NCBI RefSeq assembly: GCF_021952865.1
Contig: NZ_CP040792.1
Span: forward strand, 620,001 to 684,000
DNA: 64,000 nucleotides
Reading direction: 5' to 3'
Source of the DNA: Clavibacter californiensis
GTDB taxonomy: Bacteria > Actinomycetota > Actinomycetes > Actinomycetales > Microbacteriaceae
The notes below the pieces were generated by a model that worked only from the letters and a program-made list of their open reading frames with translations, had not been told where the DNA came from and ran no database searches. The position numbers were made by a program, and so were the translations under genes. Positions 60,927 through 64,000 of the stretch are shown here, one piece after another (within the stretch, counting starts at the first letter, position 1; each line of letters begins with the position of its first letter).

Positions 60927-63900
60927 AGGTCTCCGCTTTCGAAGAGGTCGGCGCCGGCGGTGGCCGGCGGTCGGGCGGGTGCGTCCGCGGAGGTCGCGGA
61001 GGCGGGGCTGGAGGGCGCGGGCGCGGCGAGGAGGCGGTCGATGCAGGCGGCGTACGCCCGCACGGTCGGCTCCTCGAGGAAGCGGCGGACGCCCGCGTCG
61101 ACGCCGAAGCGGCGCTGGGCGGCGGTCACGAGCCGGAGCATGGCGAGGCTGTCGCCGCCCGCCGCGAAGAAGGCGACGTCGGGGGCGGGCGGGGCGCCGA
61201 GGATCCCGGCCCACAGCTCGGCGAGGGCGGCCTCGGTGGCGGTCGCGGCGTCGGGCAGCGCCGGATCCGGATCCGCGCCAGCGCCGGCGCCGGCGCCCGC
61301 ATCCGCGTCCGCGTCCGCCTCCGCGAGCGCGCGGGCGAGCGCCGGCGCGTCCACCTTGCCGTTCGCGGTCAGCGGCCACGCGTCGACGAGGTGGACGCGG
61401 TGCGGCACCGCGTACGCGGGCAGCCGGTCGGCGGCCGTCGCGGTCGCCGCGGCCAGCACGGCGGCCCCGTCGTGCCCGTCGTCCGGCTCGACGGCCGCGT
61501 GCAGGCGGCGGCGACCGCCCGGCCCGTCGACCACGACCGCGATCGCGCGCCGGACCCCGGGAGCGGCCGCGTGGGCGGCCTCGATCTCGCCGAGCTCCAT
61601 CCGGTGCCCGCCGAGCTTCACCTGCCGGTCCGCGCGGCCGAGGATCTCGAGGATCCCGCCCGGCCGGTACCTGCCCGTGTCGCCCGTGCGGTACCAGCGT
61701 CCGCCGTCGAGCTCGACGAACGCGGCCGCCGTGCGCGCCGGGTCGCCGCGGTAGCCGCGGGCGAGGCCGCGTCCGCCGATGACGAGCTCGCCCGGCACCC
61801 AGTCGGGGCAGTCCCGGCCGGACGCGTCGAGCACCCGGAGCGCCTGGTCGGGCAGCGGTCGTCCGTAGGGCGCGGACTGCCAGCCCTCCAGCGGGCCGTC
61901 GACCTCCCAGGCGTTCGACCAGATGGCCGCCTCGGTCGCGCCGCCCAGGGCGACGAGCCGCGTGCCGGGGCCGGCCGCGCGGATCAGGCGCCCGTGCAGG
62001 TCGGTGCCCACGCGGTCGCCGGAGACGAGCGCCGCCCGCAGCGTGCCGAGCATCCCGGGCCGGTCGTCGGCCGCGACCAGGAGCATGTCGAGCAGCATCG
62101 GCACCGTGTCCCACAGCGTCACGCCGTGCTCGTGCACCAGGTCGAGCCAGCGCGGGGCGTCGCGCTCCTCGCCCTCCTCGGGGAGCACGAGCGCGCCGCC
62201 CGCGCCGAGCACGCCCAGCACGTCGAACACGGAGAGGTCGAAGTCGAGCGCGGACAGGGCGAGGATCCGGTCGCGGGCGCCGAGGTCGAGCATCCGGCCC
62301 ACGGCGTCGACCGTGGACCACGCCGCGTCGTGCGTGATCTCGACCCCCTTGGGCTCGCCCGTCGACCCCGAGGTGTGGATGACGTAGGCGAGCGCGGATG
62401 CGGGAGGGCGCACCGGCTCGGCGAGCGGCTCCTCGGCGGCGGCGTCGGCCGGGCGGAGGAGGGCGGGCGCGCCCGGCTCGTCGCCGCCCGCCGCGGCCGG
62501 GTCGTGGGCGATGACCAGGCGGATGCCGCCCGCCCGGTGGACGGCGCGCCGCCGCACGGGAGGCTGCGCGATGCCGACGGGCGCGTACGCGGCGCCCGCG
62601 GAGAGGATCCCGATGACCGCCGCCGCCTGGTCCGTGCCGCGCGGGAGCGTGACGCCGACGAGGTCTCCCGGGCCGATGCCGCGGCGCCGGAGCGCCGCGG
62701 CGATCCGGAGGGCGCGGTCGGCGAGCTGGCCGTGCGTCACGACGCGCGGCGACGCGCCCGTCCCCGTGAGGAGCGCGGGGGCGTCGGGCGTCCGGAGCGC
62801 GGCCTCGTGCACGCCGTCGTGCAGGAGCCGGCCGGGTCGGGGGCCGGCGGGCGCCGCGGTGCGGGCGCGCGCCTGGTCGGCCGGGGGATCCACGGGGAGC
62901 GGCGCGTCCCAGTCGCCGGTGGCGAGGTGCGCGAGCGTCGCCGCGTACGCGCCGGACAGCGCGTCGACGAGGCCGGGCGGGAACGCGGCGTCGCGCGCGT
63001 CCACGTCGATCCGCAGCCCGCCGTGGTCCTCCAGCACCTGGACGTCGATGAGCACCTGGGGGGACTGGGACACGCCGTGGATCCGCTCGCCGAAGGAGCC
63101 CGAGACGTCGGCCGAGACGCCGTCGCCCACGCCGATCGCGCTCGTGAACACGACGGGCACCGGCGCCACGGCCGTGCCCTGCAGGCGCGCCCGCTCCCGG
63201 AGGATCCAGGACGCGGGCGCATCGCGGTGGTCGAGGTCGCCGGCGAGGCGCTCCTGGAGCCCGCGGGCCGCCTCCCCCGCGGAGTCCGCTGCGCGGTGGT
63301 CGAGCAGGGTCAGCCCGGTGAAGTCGCCGACGAGGCGCGGCATCTCGGGGTGCACGTCGCGCCGGTCGAAGAGCGTCAGCGTCATGGTGAGGTCGCGCTG
63401 CCCGGTCCAGCGGGAGAGCACGTGGCCGTACGCGGTCGCGAGCATGCTCGTGGGGGTGAGCCCGGCCGCGCGGCAGCGGTCGCGGAACGCGGTCCACCAC
63501 GCGGCGTCGAAGCGGTGCGTGCGGCGCGTGAAGCGCGGCGCCGGATCCGGGTCCGCGAGCGGCAGCCGCGGGGCGTCGGGCATGTCGGCGAGCCGCGCGC
63601 GCCAGTGCTCCTCGTCGACGCGCCGCCGCTCCGGGTCCGGCCGGGTCTGGAGCACGCAGTCGCGGAAGGTCAGCTCGGCGGGGGCGGGCGGGAGCGCAAG
63701 CCCGCGCATGAGCAGGTCGAGCTCGGTGTACAGGATCATGATCGACAGCGCGTCGACCACGGCGTAGTCGACGCCGATCGTGAGGCGCGTGCGGATCCCG
63801 CCCCGGCCGTCGGGGTAGCGCAGCGCGTCGACGTCGAACAGCGGCCACGCGGCGAGGTCGTGCACCCGGTGCGACGTGCGCTCCCGGAACCCCGCGAGGG

Positions 63901-64000
63901 CGGCGTCCACCGCGTCCGGATCCGCGTCCGCCGGCACGTCGCGCACGTCGACGCGCACGGGCGGCACCTCCTCGAGCACGCGCTGGGTGCCGTCGGGGTG
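60923..64000 (-). CDS. NRPS: Cy, A, PCP (partial, N-terminus beyond window)
   Basis: At least 1025 residues; the frame runs off the right edge within the start of a heterocyclisation domain (TQRVLEEVPPVRV). Cy has DYAVVD at about 63755-63772. The adenylation domain has HTSGSTGEPKG, pocket text FDLSVFD, LWDTVP, LVSGDR and GGATEAAIWS: like the Cys code but with D for N at the LWN position and V for L. Carrier Ser in GGDSLAML. No MT insert. The linker before the carrier is an Asp/Ala/Gly/Pro repeat (ADADADAGAGAGAGA). It supplies the first thiazoline, presumably on an aryl starter loaded by genes beyond the window. Confidence 0.9.
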   Translation of the reverse strand, partial: HPDGTQRVLEEVPPVRVDVRDVPADADPDAVDAALAGFRERTSHRVHDLAAWPLFDVDALRYPDGRGGIRTRLTIGVDYAVVDALSIMILYTELDLLMRGLALPPAPAELTFRDCVLQTRPDPERRRVDEEHWRARLADMPDAPRLPLADPDPAPRFTRRTHRFDAAWWTAFRDRCRAAGLTPTSMLATAYGHVLSRWTGQRDLTMTLTLFDRRDVHPEMPRLVGDFTGLTLLDHRAADSAGEAARGLQERLAGDLDHRDAPASWILRERARLQGTAVAPVPVVFTSAIGVGDGVSADVSGSFGERIHGVSQSPQVLIDVQVLEDHGGLRIDVDARDAAFPPGLVDALSGAYAATLAHLATGDWDAPLPVDPPADQARARTAAPAGPRPGRLLHDGVHEAALRTPDAPALLTGTGASPRVVTHGQLADRALRIAAALRRRGIGPGDLVGVTLPRGTDQAAAVIGILSAGAAYAPVGIAQPPVRRRAVHRAGGIRLVIAHDPAAAGGDEPGAPALLRPADAAAEEPLAEPVRPPASALAYVIHTSGSTGEPKGVEITHDAAWSTVDAVGRMLDLGARDRILALSALDFDLSVFDVLGVLGAGGALVLPEEGEERDAPRWLDLVHEHGVTLWDTVPMLLDMLLVAADDRPGMLGTLRAALVSGDRVGTDLHGRLIRAAGPGTRLVALGGATEAAIWSNAWEVDGPLEGWQSAPYGRPLPDQALRVLDASGRDCPDWVPGELVIGGRGLARGYRGDPARTAAAFVELDGGRWYRTGDTGRYRPGGILEILGRADRQVKLGGHRMELGEIEAAHAAAPGVRRAIAVVVDGPGGRRRLHAAVEPDDGHDGAAVLAAATATAADRLPAYAVPHRVHLVDAWPLTANGKVDAPALARALAEADADADAGAGAGAGADPDPALPDAATATEAALAELWAGILGAPPAPDVAFFAAGGDSLAMLRLVTAAQRRFGVDAGVRRFLEEPTVRAYAACIDRLLAAPAPSSPASATSADAPARPPATAGADLFESGDL
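61271..61326. repeat. Simple GC-rich repeat coding an NRPS linker
   Basis: Runs of GCGCCG/GCATCC/GCGTCC-like units code for the Ala-Asp/Ala-Gly linker between adenylation and carrier domains. Likely variable in length between strains. Confidence 0.7.

Noticed and set aside
55422-61754. A very long open frame on the plus strand opposite the NRPS genes
   Set aside because: In DNA of this GC content antisense frames stay open over kilobases. The translation is low-complexity Arg/Ala/Gly text with no domain, while the minus strand carries a full set of NRPS motifs.

Overview
The window is very GC-rich (roughly 73%), densely packed and full of GTGA/ATGA stop-start overlaps and GTG starts. It carries an HspR-type CIRCE-like element (HAIR), an Lsr2 protein, GlnR-like boxes and many apparently leaderless promoters. 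Together these point to a high-GC actinobacterium. The gene content and an extreme excess of GGATCC fit the Microbacteriaceae, most like Clavibacter; this assignment is inference. I see no tRNA, rRNA, CRISPR array, phage or insertion sequence.

Layout. (1) 1-2116: the end of a GH3 glycosidase, then a divergent MmyB-type regulator / short-chain dehydrogenase pair. (2) 2154-11649: a complete Nit1C (MSMEG_0565-0572-type) nitrogen-starvation/cyanide-assimilation cluster in two divergent arms around a promoter with phased GAAAC boxes. One arm has the starvation protein, a radical SAM enzyme and a GNAT-AIR-synthase fusion. The other has nitrilase, a small protein, a flavoprotein, a second nitrilase homologue that has lost its catalytic Cys and Glu, a glycosyltransferase and an AMP-ligase. 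(3) 11683-12406: a broken GNAT remnant and an SRPBCC protein. (4) 12447-22216: a purine-degradation island on the minus strand covering xanthine/urate uptake, uricase, HIU hydrolase, OHCU decarboxylase, allantoinase, allantoate amidohydrolase and ureidoglycine-glyoxylate aminotransferase, plus an AtzH-amidase fusion that could take the resulting oxalurate further. Two of its promoters carry the same phased box as the Nit1C cluster, so the window has two co-regulated nitrogen-scavenging systems.

(5) 22334-26587: assorted single genes (GNAT, membrane protein, serine hydrolase, rhodanese, Lrp regulator, an AAA ATPase behind two palindromic operators, and a kinase remnant). (6) 26584-34718: an arabinoside-utilisation locus with a LacI repressor, a sugar ABC importer, a GH127 beta-L-arabinofuranosidase and a GH51 alpha-L-arabinofuranosidase; both promoters carry perfect palindromes. 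(7) 35021-47158: Lsr2-like protein, a CobW-like protein without a P-loop behind a Zur-like box, a GT1 glycosyltransferase, a TrxR-like oxidoreductase, ClpB without its N-domain under a perfect HAIR element, a GH36 alpha-galactosidase, aldo/keto reductase, dipeptidase and GNAT.

(8) 47092-64000: a yersiniabactin/pyochelin-like siderophore cluster on the minus strand. Two Cy-A-PCP NRPS modules (the first running off the window) feed a thioesterase whose nucleophile is Cys rather than Ser. A thiazolinyl-imide reductase is fused to a methyltransferase. A saccharopine-dehydrogenase-like protein, a type II thioesterase, a second methyltransferase and two YbtP/YbtQ-like ABC half-transporters complete it.
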